Counted from the first letter of the stretch, positions 1 to 11,896 are shown. The stretch: DNA of 64,000 bases from Pelecanus crispus (GCF_030463565.1 NC_134676.1:28707228-28771227), one strand, 5' to 3'. A program made the numbers and translations. Notes: a model not told the origin generated them from the letters alone.

Positions 1-1120
1 AGGAACATTCACAGGTATGTAATTACTTAATATTATTCACTCTGAACAACTAGAATGCTAAACACAGGTAGTAAATCTCTACTTGCTCCTAGTAACCAAG
101 AAAGAAGTTGATTTTGTTTAGCTGGCTGTGAATATTGACTACAGAACAAATATTCCTAAAGATTATCCTTGTTTTAAGGAAAAAAAATTTAATTCCTTCG
201 TCTGTAGACAAATTGAAGTTTAGGGTTCTTGATCACAAATGTTCTAAAGCAGAACAGTTTCTCACAGATCAGTGCCCTCTGAAAGCTAAAAAATCCTCCT
301 TGGCAGGTGGTGAGATCTGCCTTTTCTCAGGTGAGGAGGTTCTATTAAAAGCTTCCTTAAGAGTTTGTCCTTAAAAAATGATGACCTGAATTAAAGTTAC
401 AGGTATTACAGCATTTTAAGGTAAGACATGTTCAGAGTCACTTACCCAGCAGTTTAATTTCATTCTGTATTTGTATTTGGTCATCCCCTTGAATGTTTGA
501 TTTTGCAGGGCAAAATTCTCACACTGGTATTTGGAAATGTTAAAGGATGTGTGTAATCTGAAGAAAATGGAACATGAAGATCAATTTCAGACTGGAATTC
601 AAGTTGTCGCCTTTGAGACTGGATCAATGAGCCCATAGCCCCGACCTACCTGTGAAGATATTATTGCTTCTCAGGAAACTCCACAGGACATCCCAGGCTG
701 AAGTATCCCTCCATTGTTGTGCTTCAGGCCCTTCCAGACCCGCTAAGATGACTTAGCAAAAGGCTTGCAAGTAACATGGTGCAAAAAGCAGTTGCTCTGC
801 AGTATGGGAGAAAGCTCTTAAAAAAACTAGTGAGTGATTCTTGCAAGGAGATCATGCAGTAGCAACAGAATGATCAGTGCACCTCAGAAAAAGCAAACAT
901 CAGCAAACTTAGGAAATGGCAGAGAGGAATTCTTTGGCAGTGATGGTGGGAGGAACAGGCACTGCATTTGGAAAGAAGAAATCAAATGCACACCTATAAC
1001 ATAGGGACTAATGGGGCAGGTAGCAGTCTTTAGAAAAGGACCTGAGTATTATAATACATCACAAACTATATATGGGTCAGCAATGGTACCTTACTGACAG
1101 GGAAGCAATTCTTTTCACAG
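1..1120. other. gene-free stretch at window start
   Basis: No exon, RNA gene or repeat that I recognise. The longest open frame (79 codons from 135) has no family resemblance I can see. In human the gene upstream of FAM169A is GCNT4, but nothing here looks like its coding exon; a distal 3' UTR cannot be excluded. Confidence 0.4.
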
Positions 1121-1123
1121 GAC

Positions 1124-1365
1124 CATAAGGTAATTCAGGTTGGACCTCAGGAGGTCTCTAGTCCAACTTCCTGCTCAAAGCAAGGTATGACCTAGGAGGT
1201 CAGACCAGGTTGCTCTGGGCCTTACCCAGTCTCACCATGAAAACCTCCATGCATGGAGACTGTATAGCCTCTCTGGTCAACCTGTTCCAAAGCTTGGCTG
1301 TCTTCATCATAAAAAAGTCCTTCCTTATATCCTGTCAGAATCTCTTGTTTCTGTTTTCCAGGATG
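1124..1365 (-). mobile_element. CR1 LINE 3' fragment, degraded
   Basis: On the + strand the text runs from 'aattcaggttggacctcagg' through 'ccaacttcctgctcaaagca' to 'aagtccttccttatatcctg'. This is the usual reverse-complement reading of a CR1 3' region, so the element lies on the minus strand. It is heavily diverged, carries no open frame, and its boundaries are approximate. Confidence 0.7.
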
Positions 1366-1784
1366 CATTAACAGAAGTAATGATGACTATGGTAATTATT
1401 TTGGTTTGCTTCCACTGGTGGAGTCTCAGTTTTACACTTTGTAGTTTTTACATTTTTTCCAGTTTGGTGTACTGCACTTAAAGATATACTGAGAAGTTGC
1501 AGTGTTGAGAGAAGAACAATAAAGGGTGAAAAGAGGATTGGAAACATAACCCTTGAGGCAAGCATGAAAGGATGGGGTGGTTAGTGAAGAAAAGAAAAAA
1601 CAATGTACAGCACTGCACATAAAAATGTTCTCTTAAGCTGTAAGGGGACTGTGATCAATCATGCTCATGGACACAATGACAAGGGACAAAAAATAATTGA
1701 CTTACACTGATGTGAAGTTTGGTTAGGCATCAAAGAAAGTTTTTTTAAAACTACAAGGCTGATGCTGTGGATTTTTCTTCACCA

Positions 1785-1905
1785 AAGGTTAAAAGAGCAA
1801 GTTTAGACAAGTATCTTCCCCAGAGTTGGGCCTAGGCTCAGTCCTCCCTCAGTACAAAGAGATGGACTTGGGGTCCTCCTAGTCTCATGTTTCTGAGAGA
1901 GGGCT
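1785..1905 (+). mobile_element. possible CR1 3'-end remnant
   Basis: The order of words (a 'gtttagacaagtatcttccc'-like stretch, 'cagtcctccctcagtacaaa', then 'gatggacttggggtcctcct') follows the CR1 3' UTR pattern, but the match is weak. A second piece with similar wording lies near 7.7 kb. Low-confidence call; limits approximate. Confidence 0.35.
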
Positions 1906-2563
1906 TGCTGCTGATGGAGAAGAAAACAAAGATGTAAAAAATAATACTAGATTGTCAGACAGCCTCTCTGTCCCTCTTACACCCCCACAGAGGTCTTAAA
2001 TGCTTACCTCTGTGACCTTACCACTCCCTGCCCGTTACTAGAGCTGCGGTGGGTTTCTTCATGACCATTGGTGATTTTCTGGCCTTTATTGGGCATTCCC
2101 CTTCTGCAAAACAGTCTTCCCTACCTGTTGCCATCTAAAGTGCTTCCTCTTCAGACTGCTGCTGAGGGAGATTCCCTGGGTTTCCAGACACAACTTTAGA
2201 AATTCTTCCTACCATCTCCCTAACAAGTCCTCCTTCTTCTTCCTCACACAGAACGCCATTTGACAGTGACTGAAAGAAATGAAGACTTGAAACTTATATT
2301 AGTTCACTTCTGAAACACACTGTAGCAGCTGCTCTCCTTACATGGACACTTCCTCTGGAGTGGGAGAGCATAGGTACAGTCACATGGCAGTGAGTGCCGC
2401 TGCCACCACTGTCCCGTGCATCAGGATGTACAGACACAACCTCCCCAGCCACAGGGGAATCAGCACAGAGAAACAAGCAGTACACAGGGAGAGCTGCAAG
2501 TGAATTTTAAAAGAAATTTTTGCCATGAATTTTGGGAGTAAAAAAGCAAAGAATAACTTCTTT

Positions 2564-3139
2564 CTGAATGTTGTGGTTTCGCCCCAGCCAGCAACTAAGC
2601 ACCATGCAGCCATTCACTTACTCCCCCTACCCCGATGGGATGGGGGAGAGAATCGGAGGAGTAAGAGTGCAAAGAACTCCTGGGTTGAGATAAGAACAGT
2701 TTAATAATTGAAATAAAGTAAAATAGTAATGATAATAACAATATAATAATGATAATAATAATAATAATATACAAAGCAAGTGATGTACAATGCAATTGCT
2801 CACCACCTGCCGACCGATACCCAGACAGTTCCCGAGCAGCAATCGCTGCTCCCTGGCCAACTCCCCCCAGTTTCTATACTGAGCATGATGTCACATGGTA
2901 TGGAATAGCCCTTTGGTCAGTTTGGATCAACTATTCTGGCTATGCCCCCTCCCAGCTTCTTGTGCACCTGGCAGAGCATGGGAAGCTGAAAAGTCCTTGA
3001 CTAGCATAAGTAGTACTCAGCAACAACTAAACCATCAGTGTGTTATCAGCATTCTTCTCATGCTAAATCCAAAAGACAGCACTATGCCAGCTACTAGGAA
3101 GAAAATTAACTCTATCCCAGCTGAAACCAGGAGACTGAA
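2564..3139 (-). mobile_element. solo LTR, family A copy 1, with 5-bp target duplication CTGAA
   Basis: A 566-bp element (2569-3134) is flanked by an exact 5-bp direct repeat CTGAA at 2564-2568 and 3135-3139. Read on the + strand it begins TGTTGTGGTTTCGCCCC and ends near AACCAGGAGA, a decayed TG...CA terminus. An AAT-rich microsatellite lies inside (about 2700-2770). The same sequence occurs three more times in the window. In sense orientation (minus strand) it carries a decayed TATA-like box upstream of an imperfect 16-bp palindrome at 2835-2850. A 5-bp duplication is typical of endogenous retroviral integration, ERVL/ERV3-like by my recollection. No internal retroviral genes are present, so it is a solo LTR. 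Confidence 0.88.
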
Positions 3140-5650
3140 AATGTGACTGTCCACTAGGTCAGGTCACTACTTTTCAAGTGAAAAAACACCTGAAGAAATA
3201 AAGTGCTGAGAACTAATCAGAACAATGATCAAATTCATGTTTTGTAGTAATAAATACACATAGATATCTAAGGATGAAAGAAGGAGTTTGCTGTTTTCTA
3301 ACTCTTTGACGTTAAAAATGTGTTCAGGTAGAGCAATTGTTTCACTCTTTCCCACATTGCAGATCTCTGCTTTGCAATATGCACTTCTATACAGTAAAAT
3401 TAAGACAAGAACAGCAAGCTTGCTTTTTTTTTAGTTATCCTTCAGAAATCCTTTAAAAGTTATCACAACCCCCCAGGGATACATATCCATGTTAAAAATC
3501 ACTGTATTAGACAAGTGAAAAGATAAGGCTGTGACACATTTTTACCTGCAAAACCATATAGGCAACATTCCTGTCACTTGCACAACAACCAATGGTTCTT
3601 TTGGATGTGCTGAAGCTATGGGATGAAATCCTGGCTTCAGGACTACCATTTGTCTGTGGTAATTAGTGTGTGGTATTTTAGGACAAAGGCTGTCCTTCCA
3701 TTTTCTCTTCTGCCATAAGATATTAATCCTGCCATAGATGGGGAATGGTCTTATCTATGATCAGAAGACAGTTCCTGCTCAGAGAATTGAGAGTCTCACG
3801 ATGAGAAAGGAAACGTAAGTGTTTATGGGCTGACAGAAGAAGCATGAGGTAACAGGGACACAATAGTGACCAGCCTTACAATGAGTGGTTCAAGCACATT
3901 AGTGGCCTGCATCTACCCATCTGCTACCAAGTGTTTGCAGCTATCACAGACAAAAAATGTATTAAGAAAGGATCTGAAGGGGCCATGGAGACCTGCTTTG
4001 GTATTTATTGAAGAAAATCTCTGAAGTGCAAGGGAAGTGTGTGCATTTCTGCCAGAAGTTAGGGTGAAAGTGCAGTAGAAATTTGTTTTGTTTTAAAAAA
4101 ATGAAAGGGGTAACCCCCTTGTAATTACCTTATACTCATCACTGGGTAAAGGTATTCTCATGGGTAGTTACTACAGATCAGTTAAATCCACACCAAGAAT
4201 TGCTTCACACTAACTTGTTTTTGTCACTACACATTGAGATAAGATAAATTGAGCTTGCTTACCTTATTTTTTTCTGCTCTTCATCATTTAAGTAGTATCT
4301 TGTAAATTCAATTTAAGTTTTTCAGTGCAATTTAACTGCAAAGTTTTCCATCTGTGTCTCCTCCCTCTCCCTTCCCATGTGTGCCCTGCACAGGGCCTCT
4401 CTAACTCCCAAAGACTGTGACTAGTGAATGCCTGGTTGACTTTTTGCTGCACAGAGCAGATGGGACTGCTGCGGTACTTCATTTCACACTAGGAAAGCTG
4501 TGAAGGGGCCATAAGCCTTGGGGCCAGAAGGAGCAGTAACTTATGGGGCCAGCAAGAGGCCAGGGGCCACGAGGCCAGGTTTCAAATTAACTGCATAATA
4601 AAAGCATTGTACAGGGAGATGGGGGAGGGGGGGGGTAGGGGATATGCATCCTGCAGAGGCCAGACTACTGGTTGCAGGCAGTCCTAATAGTGGAAGACGT
4701 GGAGGGTGAAACTATAAAGAATCTACATCTTTGAGCAAGCAAATTTGGGCAGTCTTAGAATGGTAAAGCTGTTTTGCAGCCTTTGTAAAGTGTGTTCTCT
4801 TGGGTTGCTCTGTGATGGTAGAGCCCTCCTAGAGAACTTTCTACATCTACAATTCCATGTGGCATCTTCTGCAAACACACTTACAGGTCTCTGCATTACT
4901 AATGCCCTTTTGCTATGAATAGCAGAGCTGACATGGTTAAAGGCCTGTACCATGTATGCACATTAATATGTCTGCCTGTGTGGCAATCACACATCTGACT
5001 GCAATATCAACACAGCGCCAGAGGAGGTCTATGTTGGTGGCTAACAGTGCGGTTCCAGTTGTGTGAGGTCAGAAGATCTCCACATATATGATATGACTGC
5101 TCAAAACAATGTAAGGAGGAATTATCCAGATTTTATTCTCACTTTCCCATTTTTTTAACAAGAGAGAGCTTTCCATTTGGCTCATTTACAGAACCTTTGG
5201 TTTATTTATAAATGCCCATTCTGTACTTGGGGAGTAAGATTTTGTCAAGAACTGGAAGATGCAGATGAAAGAAGCTTATGAAATAATCCAAAAATGCTCA
5301 AAAATTTTCATCTCCTGGTAAAACTTACTAGAACCACATAAAAATGCTTTCATACCAGAAGACAGAACATGGAGTCTTTGAGAGAGTAGTGGCTACATAA
5401 AATAAGTTCAGAGTGGGAAAGCAAAACTCATACAGTACTTGGAGGGAAAAGGGAGATTTCAGGCTGTAAAATTGGAAATTGAAAAGGAGCTGTTAACTTA
5501 GGAACTGTTATTTCTGTTACATGCAGTTGGATAATGAAACTTCTGATGACACAGAAAAATCCTTTGGCATGTGGAATAAGCTGACCAGAAAGGGAGATGT
5601 TTCTAGCTTTATTACAGGAATATAAGAAAAGAGAAACAAACTTTGTTATT
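3140..5650. other. gene-free intergenic stretch
   Basis: I see no coding exon or RNA gene. There is a G-rich low-complexity run at about 4617-4640. The open frames here are short and without recognisable motifs. Confidence 0.4.
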
Positions 5651-6542
5651 GTGGATTGTATTAGGTTTGTGTGGCAAGGTTTTGGTAGCAGGGGGGCTAC
5701 AGATGTGAGAAGATGCCAGAAGCTCCCCCCATGTCCAAAAGAGCCACTTCTAGCTGGCTCCAAGACAGATCGACTGATGGCCAAAGCTGAGCTAAACAAT
5801 GACGGTGGTAGCACCTCTGTGATAACATATTCGAGAAAGGATAAAAACTGCTGTGCAGTAGCAGCTGGGAGAGAGGAGTGAGAAAATGTGAGAGACTCTG
5901 CAGACACCAAGGATGGTGAAGAAGGGGGGAAGAAGTGCTCCAGGCACCAGAGCAGAGAATTCCCCTGCAGCTCATGGTGAAGACCTGAAGGCTGTCTCCC
6001 TGCAGCACATGGAGGTCCATGGCGGGGCAGATAGCTACCTGCAGCCCGTGGAGAACCCTAGGCTGGAGCATGCTGGAGCAGTTTGTGAAGAACTGCAGCT
6101 TGTGGGAAGAACCCACACTGGAGAAGTTCGTGGATGACTGTCTCCTGTGGGTGGGAGAGTGTGAGGAGGAAGGAGCAGCAGAGACAATGCATGATGGACT
6201 GACCGCAACCCCCATTCCCTGTCCCCCTGCGCCATTCAGGGCCAGGAGGCAGAGAAATTGGGAGTGAAGTTGAGCCCAGGAAGAAGGGAGGGGTGGGGGG
6301 GAAGGTGTTTTAAGATTTGTTCTTATTTCTCATTATCGTAATCAAATTTGATTGGCAATAAATTAACTTCCCTGAGTCGAGTCTGTTTCGCCTGTGATGG
6401 TAATTGGTCAATGACTCCCTGTCCTTATTTCCACCCACAAGCCTTTTGTCATATTTTCTCTCCCTGTCTAGTTGAGGAGGGGGAGTGATAAAGGAGCTTT
6501 GTGGGCATGTGGCAACAGCCAAGGTAAACCCACCACAGTGGA
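5651..6542 (+). mobile_element. solo LTR, family B, with probable GTGGA target duplication
   Basis: An element of about 882 bp runs from 5656/5657 (TGTATTAGGTTTGTG...) to 6537 (...AACCCACCACA). Its ends are imperfect inverted repeats (TGTRTTRGGTT against AACCCACCACA). GTGGA occurs directly outside at 5651-5655 and at 6538-6542, with one extra T at the 5' junction. Near the 3' part is a canonical AATAAA at about 6357 in the expected R/U5 position. I remember closely similar wording as an abundant bird LTR, but cannot name the Repbase entry. The open frames of up to 172 codons inside it on both strands are chance. There are no internal retroviral genes. Confidence 0.7.
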
Positions 6543-7240
6543 ACACACAGACTTTTGCTAATAAGTCACATGGATGGACCAAATAGCTCATCAATAGAGA
6601 TGACAAGATGACATCACTTTTACTGGAGTGAACACAGCTCTGCAAAGAATGCCAAGGCTGTATTTATCCATGCTGTGGAGGGTGGTGGGAGAGGTTAAAG
6701 AAGAGAAAGCTGGAGGATAGATGTACCTGACATAGCTGCTTGATGTGCTCTAAAAGAACCTGTCAGTAAAAGGAACTGCAAGATGCATGTTCCTTTCTTT
6801 ACACCTTTCTTTCTTTAGACCTAATTTAGTAACACCCCTAAGACTGCCCTTTTCTAGGAGTGAAAAGAAAGAAATGCAGCAAGATGGTCAGTAGCTGTGA
6901 TTTTGCGTGTTTTGTATGTTTGGTTTGTTATGCTTTGGTCTGTTATGTAAATCTGGCACAGAGCTGGTTGTCCCTTTTTCTAGATGGGTTAGGCACTCCT
7001 GAGTCATTAGCAATAAACGACTAATTCCTTCTTGGCTGCCAGATCTTACTGGTCCTACCTGTGCACTTCAACAGGTGTGTAGCCACCAGAGCTCCCCCAG
7101 CAATGTCTGCTACTAGTTCTTTACTTGTCAAACCCATGTCTCCTACTGGTAAACCCCAGTATTTTGCCTGTTAAATTGTTGATTTTCTCTAGTGATAAGT
7201 CCCAGGATCACTAGCTGTAACATCTGCTAATGAGTATATT
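6543..7240. other. gene-free intergenic stretch
   Basis: Nothing recognisable: no exon, no RNA gene, only ordinary AT-leaning sequence between two repeat insertions. Confidence 0.4.
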
Positions 7241-7245
7241 GCATT

Positions 7246-7432
7246 GAAATTTTTTACGACGAGGGTGGTAAGACACTGGAACATATTCAGAAGTGTTCAA
7301 GGTCAAGTTGGACAGGGCTTTGAGCAACCTGACCTACTGAGAGATGTCTCTACTCCTGGCGGGGGGGGTTGAACTAGATGGTCGTTAAAGGTCCCTTCCA
7401 ATCCAACCATTCCATGATTCTATGTTTCTAAG
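7246..7432 (+). mobile_element. CR1 LINE 3' end, internally deleted
   Basis: It reads 'gagggtggtaagacactgg', then a shortened middle, then 'ttgaactagatggtcgttaa' and 'cccttccaatccaaccattc', ending 'catgattctatg'. That is the CR1 3' terminus in sense orientation. The reading frame is destroyed. Confidence 0.8.
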
Positions 7433-7649
7433 TACATCATATGTCAATGGAACATAAGTTTGGAGTACAAGTCACAGAAGCTGTGCTGAACTCATGGTCA
7501 GATACGCATCTTGTAGCGACACAGCATGCTTGTACTCAGCATGCTACATAGCGTGCTTGTCATTTAGCGTACGATATTCATGACCATGACACCATGAGAA
7601 CTTGCTACCTTTCCTTTTACTCCTTCTTTATTGGAAAAACCTTTAATGT

Positions 7650-7800
7650 TGAAGTCCACCTAGGCAGGCTGTGGGCATCTCCCTCAATGGAGATTTAAGA
7701 AAAATGAGCTTAGACAAACATCTCGCAGTCTTGGTCCTGCCTCACTGCAAGATGGGCCAGACAATTTGTTGAGGTTCCTTCCAATCTGACATTTCTTGGA
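7650..7800 (+). mobile_element. CR1 LINE 3' fragment, old
   Basis: It contains 'cagtcttggtcctgcctcac' and 'gaggttccttccaatctgac', degraded versions of the CR1 3' UTR in sense orientation. Limits approximate. Confidence 0.6.
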
Positions 7801-8042
7801 AAGTATCAATTGCTCTAAGATACCAGACACAGATGATGTGAAAATACAGGGTAAGATGCTAGACCTTCCACTTCTACATTCTGTCTTTAATGCAAAGGTT
7901 TTACAAAAGTACTTAGTTGTGGGAGCATCTCCTTTTCCTGCACACTACCACGGCTGCGATGGTGTATGGTCTCTAATATAAAAATTACCATGGCAATCCA
8001 AAATGCCAAAAGGGACCTAAAGGCCCCTTGTGGCAGGTGGGA

Positions 8043-8064
8043 GTGTGTGTGTGTGTGTGTGTGT
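8043..8064. repeat. (GT)n microsatellite
   Basis: Eleven uninterrupted GT units. A usable length marker, with no evidence of function. Confidence 0.95.
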
Positions 8065-8619
8065 ATAATCTATTGCACACATATTCAGCGGATCATCCCA
8101 GTTCTGTGTAATGTAATCTATAAGATCCCCCACTGCATATATTTAATGTTATTGGTGTGAGTAGTCATATTAGTAAGGCTGAATATACTTCTAAAAATTT
8201 GCAATGTAAGCATGATATAGGAGAGAAGGAATGGATACATAAACTCACAGTGAGATTAGTATGATTACCAGAAAAAGCACTAGTCATGACCAAGCATTTT
8301 TTTGTCAAGATTTCTGTAAGCTTCACAACCTAAGTTAAAGAGAAAGCAGAAAGTGAATCTTATTTGCTGGTTTTGCATGGAGGTTCTTCCAGACATAAAA
8401 GATGGCATGAAAGAAGTAATAACAGTAAAAAAAAGGAAAATGAAATGCAAATCTTTTTTTAAACAATATTGGAGGTGACCTGTGAAGGCAATAATTTAAT
8501 GGAGGATTTCTGTCTGAATTTATTTTTCTGCCTTAAGATCATACCTGTCTTTGTAATTCTTCTCCTAAAAGATTTTATGACCAGGATTTTGATAGCACAT
8601 CCATATCCTAAGCAACTAA

Positions 8620-9184
8620 GAAGGTGTCCTTGTTTCAGCTGAGAATTTTTTTTCTTCTAGTAGCTGGCATAGTGCTGTCTTTTGGATTCAGTATGAGAAC
8701 AATGTTGATAACACACTGATGTTTTAGTTGTTGCTAACTAGTGCTTACACTAGTCAAGGACTTTTCAGATTCTCATGTCCTGCTAGCGAGAAGCTGGGAG
8801 GGGGCACAGCCAGGACAGCTGACCCAAACTGGCCAAAGGGATATTCCATACCATATGATGTCATGCTTAGTATATAAACTGGGGGGAGTTGGCTGGGTGG
8901 GGTACCACTGCTTGGGAACTGTCTGGGCATTGGGTGGCAGGTGGTGAACAATTGCGTTGTGCATCACCTATTTTGTATATTCTATTATTATTGTTATTAT
9001 TATTATTATTATTATTATTCCCTTCCTTTTCTGTCCTACAAAACTGTCTTTATCTCAACCCACAAATTTAACTTCTTTTCCTTTTTTTTTTCCAATTCTG
9101 TCCCCCATCCCACTGAGGAGGGAGGGAGTGAGGGAACAGTTATGTGGTGTTTAGCTGCCTGCTGGGTTAAACCACAAAAGAAGG
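8620..9184 (+). mobile_element. solo LTR, family A copy 2, with 5-bp target duplication GAAGG
   Basis: A 555-bp element (8625-9179) flanked by an exact GAAGG at 8620-8624 and 9180-9184. It is the only family-A copy in sense orientation on this strand. It begins TGTCCTTGTTTCAGCTG, carries a consensus-like TATATAAA box at 8871-8878, then an ATT/TTA microsatellite at about 8982-9020, and ends GGGTTAAACCACAAAA. It lies about 1.1 kb upstream of the FAM169A CpG island and points towards the gene. The other three copies have TATAGAAA where this one has TATATAAA. No internal retroviral genes. Confidence 0.88.
8871..8878 (+). promoter_or_regulatory. TATA box of the solo LTR
   Basis: TATATAAA followed by ACTGGGGGGAG, at the place where a U3 promoter is expected. 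Transcription from it would run towards FAM169A. Whether it is active cannot be told from sequence. Confidence 0.45.
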
Positions 9185-10300
9185 GAAATATTTTTATTAA
9201 ATTACATTGTGTATGTTAAAGTCTCCTTACCTCCTTTAAAATATCCAGTAAATAACCATGACAAAAAAATGGATGAAAAATTTTTCACCAAAAAAGGCCC
9301 AAAGATTCTTGGTCCTTCCATGAAACTGTCAGCAAAAATGAAGGTAGAAACCCACATGCAATTTCTAGGTTCTTTCCTTCATTTGTCATGAAAGCAAAAA
9401 ATACAGGGAGCGGCATTACTAATTTTAAGGATTTCCTGACACGGTTAAATTCCAATCTTACGCCATTAACGTGTCTTGTTTTCTACTACTATGTATTGCA
9501 GAACAATTTTCACTATGTAACACTGTGTAAAAAAAAAAAAATTCTGTCTTTGAAATGCAAGTGCAAAATATAATCAGTATTACTCTAATTAGGAGAAAAA
9601 ATTTTAAGGTACAATAAACCTTGGTCCTACTACATAGAGCTTTATGAGTTGATCTTAGAGCTCACAAGACTTCTTCATGAAGTGTGTTTTAGTATGACCC
9701 AAAGGATATTCCCATATTAACTCCTTTTTCCATAGCCAACAGACCTTTGTCAAAGCTTGGTCATAAATAGGTTTTTAAGGCAATCACTGAAATTAAAAAG
9801 TTCTGTTCATGCTGTCTCCCCAAACCCCTCTTGTAATCTGATAGTTTCAGCAAAGTTACATTATTTTGGGCACACATATTCGTCATCAATGCACTGAAAC
9901 CCTGCTCCTCTGGCCCCTGGGGTGACAAACTTATCTTTGGCAGATAGCTCTGAGAAGTCCACGGAACAACTGCTGTCCCTCTCATGTGGCAGTGACCCCA
10001 TCTTGTGCCCAGCCTCCTCTGTCCCGCTGGTCACCACAGCTGTGCACCTAGTACTTCCCCAGCTCAGAGCAAAGGCTCATACGCTATAAAGCAAGGGTAC
10101 ATTGCATAGCCTGAGTCAGGGACGAGTGCTGTCCTCTCACAAGAACCCTCGTTTGATTTTGTTGGTTTTCAGCTCCTTGGCATGCAGGTCTTCTCAGGGG
10201 TGGATGCTCAGGTGCCGTGGCCAGTGGTGGTCAGTGCTGGGGAACAGAGATGGCCATTTTCCTTCAGAAAACGCGCTCCTGCCAGTAATTGAGTTCAGTC
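9185..10300. other. gene-free stretch upstream of the FAM169A CpG island
   Basis: No exon or recognisable repeat. G+C rises gradually from about 9.9 kb into the CpG island. A short A-run lies at about 9529-9541. Confidence 0.4.
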
Positions 10301-11560
10301 GGCCCCCCAAGCTTGGTGACCAGGAGCAGCGGTGAGGCCTCGGGCTGGCCCGCGGTGTGGGTGTTGGAGACAGGCAGGCAGCCCTTACCGTCCGGGGCCA
10401 TGAGGCCACCGCTCTTGCAGAGGGGCTGTTTCACCCCCAGCCTCATGGTGAGCTGCCCAGTGCTCGGGCACTACGTGCGGCCTTGCTCCTTCCTGCCTGC
10501 AGGTACCACCGATCTCCACGGCAGCCCCAGGCTCCCTCCGTGTGCCAGGGCCGCAGGGCAGGTACCACCGCTCCCACTACAGTGGGCGGCAGCGCGGGCA
10601 CCCCCCGGCCACCGAGGCAGGCCGCGGAACCGCTACCAGGGCTGCCGCCGCGGCGAGAGATGGCGCAGGTACCACGCTGCCCGCCGCGGCGGGGGGCGAT
10701 GGCGCGGGGGGCCCGGCCGCCGCCATGGCGGGCGGTGCGGGGCGAGCGGCGGCGGCGGCGGCTCCGGGCGTAGCAGCGGGAGTGCGTCAGCGGCGAGGGG
10801 CGGGGAGGCCGCCGGGGCAGATGATATCAGGCGCCGGGCAGTAGGACCGGGCGAAGCTGGAGGTGAGCTGGGGAACGCTGTGAGCGCTGCCAGGGAGCTC
10901 GGCCGCTGCCTCCTCCGCCTCCATTCATCCCCGCGCCGCCGCCGCCCGCCTCCTCGCCCGCCGCCGCCCGCCTCCTCGCCCGCCGCCGCCGCTGTAGGCT
11001 GCCCGGCCGGCAGAGGTGAGGCGCGGCGGGGTGTGAGGGGTAACCTGCTGAGGCGTCCCGCTTCTCCGCGCAGCCCAGCCGGGCCCGGCCGGGGGGGCTC
11101 GGCGGCCGCCTGCAGAGGCCGGGGGCAGGCGGGCGGGCAGGCCCGGCTCGCCGCGCCGGGGGGCGCGGGGCGTGCTGCCCGGCGGGAGGCAGGTGGGCGG
11201 GCCGCTGCCCCGCCGCCCCTCGTCCGCGCCCGCGGCAGGCCCCGGCGCCAGGTGTCCGCCGGCATCGCCGCCGCCGCCACCCCCCGCGGGGGCCGCGCTG
11301 CCTCCCTGGGGGCAGCGCCCGGCTCCCGCCGCCCTCCGCGGCCATCGCCGCGCCGAGCCCGCTGCTGTGGGGGCCGCCGCGGCCGCGGGAGGGGGGCGGA
11401 GGCGGCTCTGTCAGGCGGCGGGGCTCGCCGCGTTCTCCCGCGGCCGGCGCGGCCCGGCCCGGCCCGGCCTCCCCTCGGCCGGGCCGCCACCCCTCGCCTC
11501 GCCTGGCCTCCGCGGGGTGCGGGCTTGCGCGATGCCAAGTTTGGTGTGAGTTTTGGTCCA
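10300..11560 (+). promoter_or_regulatory. FAM169A: CpG island, probable FAM169A promoter and non-coding exon 1
   Basis: About 1.2 kb of very G+C- and CpG-rich DNA in an otherwise AT-rich neighbourhood, the next such block being 40 kb away. It lies upstream of the FAM169A start codon, which has a splice acceptor 3-4 bases before it and therefore needs a separate 5' exon. Two consensus donors in sense orientation could end that exon: GCTGGAG|GTGAGC (intron from 10863) and GGCAGAG|GTGAGG (intron from 11016). The transcription start cannot be placed from sequence. Long open frames on both strands here are a by-product of high G+C. Confidence 0.7.
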
Positions 11561-11871
11561 GGCCGCTCCGTGTCGGCTGGGGCCAGCCATCTTTTGTGGG
11601 GGCTTCTACCGGAGCTTTGCGATTTTCGTATTATAGCCGTGCACATATACAGGATCTATGATACATACGTATACCTTTACACATATGTGAAAATAATAAT
11701 TGCAATGCCACAATAGATGACTCCCACGGAAGATGGCTCCGTGTGTGTGTGTATGTGCAAATAGATAAGGACACGCACAGGCGTGCATGCACGCATCCCT
11801 GAACCCTCTTCTGTTTTCCTATATGTGATTTGTCAGGTTTTTTGAATTTTATTTTGAGGTAGGATTGATTT

Positions 11872-11896
11872 CCCCCCGCCCCCCCCCCCCCCCCCC
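11872..11896. repeat. poly-C tract
   Basis: Twenty-five bases of C with one G at 11878. A likely site of length variation and sequencing error, just inside intron 1 downstream of the CpG island. Confidence 0.9.

Noticed and set aside
2294-3000. Short open frames with Ile runs or Pro/Tyr stretches in family-A LTRs (also at 8754-9219, 52464-52988 and 56346-56947)
   Set aside because: They are translations of the LTR and its AAT/ATT microsatellite. The same words recur in every copy, which marks a repeat and not a gene family.
5428-6267. 160- and 172-codon minus frames and several plus frames near 5.4-6.3 kb
   Set aside because: They fall mostly within the family-B LTR, which is non-coding; no retroviral protein motif is present.
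10289-11716. 475-codon open frame on + and 337-codon frame on - in the CpG island
   Set aside because: Composition is that of random GC-rich DNA (Arg, Ala, Gly, Pro). There is no domain or family resemblance, and both strands are open at once. Explained by lack of AT-rich stop codons.
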